Positions 44,775 through 45,092 of a stretch of DNA of 45,092 nt are shown in pieces. Location: assembly GCF_004519305.1 (NCBI RefSeq), contig NZ_SOZA01000040.1, positions 1 through 45,092 on the forward strand. The letters are read 5' to 3'. Source of the DNA: Pseudomonas sp. RIT623 (GTDB taxonomy: Bacteria; Pseudomonadota; Gammaproteobacteria; Pseudomonadales; Pseudomonadaceae). Position 1 is the stretch's first letter. Every line of letters begins with the position of its first letter. The notes under the pieces are model-generated. The model was not told where the DNA came from. It searched no databases and saw only the letters and a program-made list of their open reading frames with translations. The translations under genes and the position numbers were made by a program.

Positions 44775-45092
44775 TCTAAGGTTCCACGGTTTGGGTGTTC
44801 TTGTTGGTTGGTAAATCGGCGCCAGTATCGATAACCACCAGGGTTATGGCAACGCAAGGGATCGGGCGCCGACCCGTGTCCAGACCCGTTTCGCCACCGT
44901 CCCGTGGCGTTGGGGTTGAACGATTGTACACAAACAAATATTTGTAATGTGTACCGTTTTTCATATTTTTCTGATCGATCGGTCAAGCTTTTAAAGCGGG
45001 GACGGGCACGCAAGGCGTCATCCCAAAGCCGCAGGCTCGTGTGACTGGATCGCAGGCGTGGTGTCAGGCTGTGCACCACGTCTGTTCCGGTC
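44775..45092. promoter_or_regulatory. Upstream region of ccoN with nested palindrome
   Basis: 318 bp without a gene. An AT-rich patch (about 44920-44995) holds a nested palindrome: outer arms GTACACA (44926-44932) and TGTGTAC (44948-44954) enclose the perfect 12-bp palindrome ACAAATATTTGT (44934-44945). On the minus strand TGTGTACAAT (44931 to 44922) could be an extended -10, giving a start near 44915 and a leader of about 140 nt. No TTGAT-N4-ATCAA Anr site is present. Confidence 0.5.

Noticed and set aside
44971..44988. TTGACCGATCGATCAG-like sequence (minus strand) as an Anr box for ccoN
   Set aside because: The half-sites have the wrong spacing for TTGAT-N4-ATCAA, and only one half resembles the consensus. 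It is better seen as a chance GATCGATC palindrome.

Overview
The window is a high-GC chromosomal segment that fits a fluorescent Pseudomonas of the P. putida group. The reasons are the gene order (purine catabolism, then xdhA/smc/zipA/ligA, then SRP RNA, dnaX/recR, apt, anr/hemN, ccoSIHG and ccoPQON), the protein sequences, and repeated copies of a palindromic REP-type element of the form GTAGGAGCGGCC...TCGCGAAAGGG. The species assignment is inference from gene order and family recognition; no database was searched. No CRISPR array, tRNA, rRNA, insertion sequence or phage gene was seen.

Region 1 (1-17.9 kb) is a purine salvage and catabolism island. Reading along the pathway: guanine deaminase (guaD) makes xanthine; xanthine dehydrogenase (xdhA, xdhB, maturation factor xdhC) makes urate; membrane-bound urate hydroxylase with a cytochrome c domain (puuD) makes 5-hydroxyisourate; uraH and uraD give S-allantoin; puuE gives allantoate; allA cleaves ureidoglycolate. 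Allantoicase, the step between puuE and allA, is not in the window. Transport is covered by two tandem Tsx-like outer-membrane channels, an NCS2 xanthine/urate-type permease and an AzgA-type adenine/guanine/hypoxanthine permease. An aquaporin Z gene sits inside the island. Two GntR/FCD-type regulators are present, one at each of the two regulatory hubs. The promoters carry two sets of palindromes: a TGAC(C/T)-N4-GGTCA set (tsx1, azgA-type permease, xdhA/gntR) and a TTGT-NN-ACAA set (puuE, uraH, azgA-type permease/gntR).

Region 2 (17.9-32.7 kb) is housekeeping: gntR is followed after 4 bp by smc (chromosome condensation), then zipA (division), ligA (NAD ligase), the 4.5S SRP RNA, a small coiled-coil protein of unknown function, an SF1-type helicase-like protein, a divergent MerR regulator/DUF2938 membrane protein pair around a perfect 16-bp palindrome, and the dnaX-ybaB-recR replication/repair cluster.

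Region 3 (32.8-45.1 kb) is entirely on the minus strand and serves purine salvage and micro-oxic respiration: apt, the oxygen sensor anr, hemN behind a perfect Anr box, a SafE-type membrane protein, ccoS, ccoI, ccoH, ccoG (assembly of cbb3 oxidase) and the structural operon ccoNOQP. The position of ccoNOQP next to ccoG and the lack of an Anr box upstream of ccoN resemble the constitutive cbb3-1 operon of P. aeruginosa.
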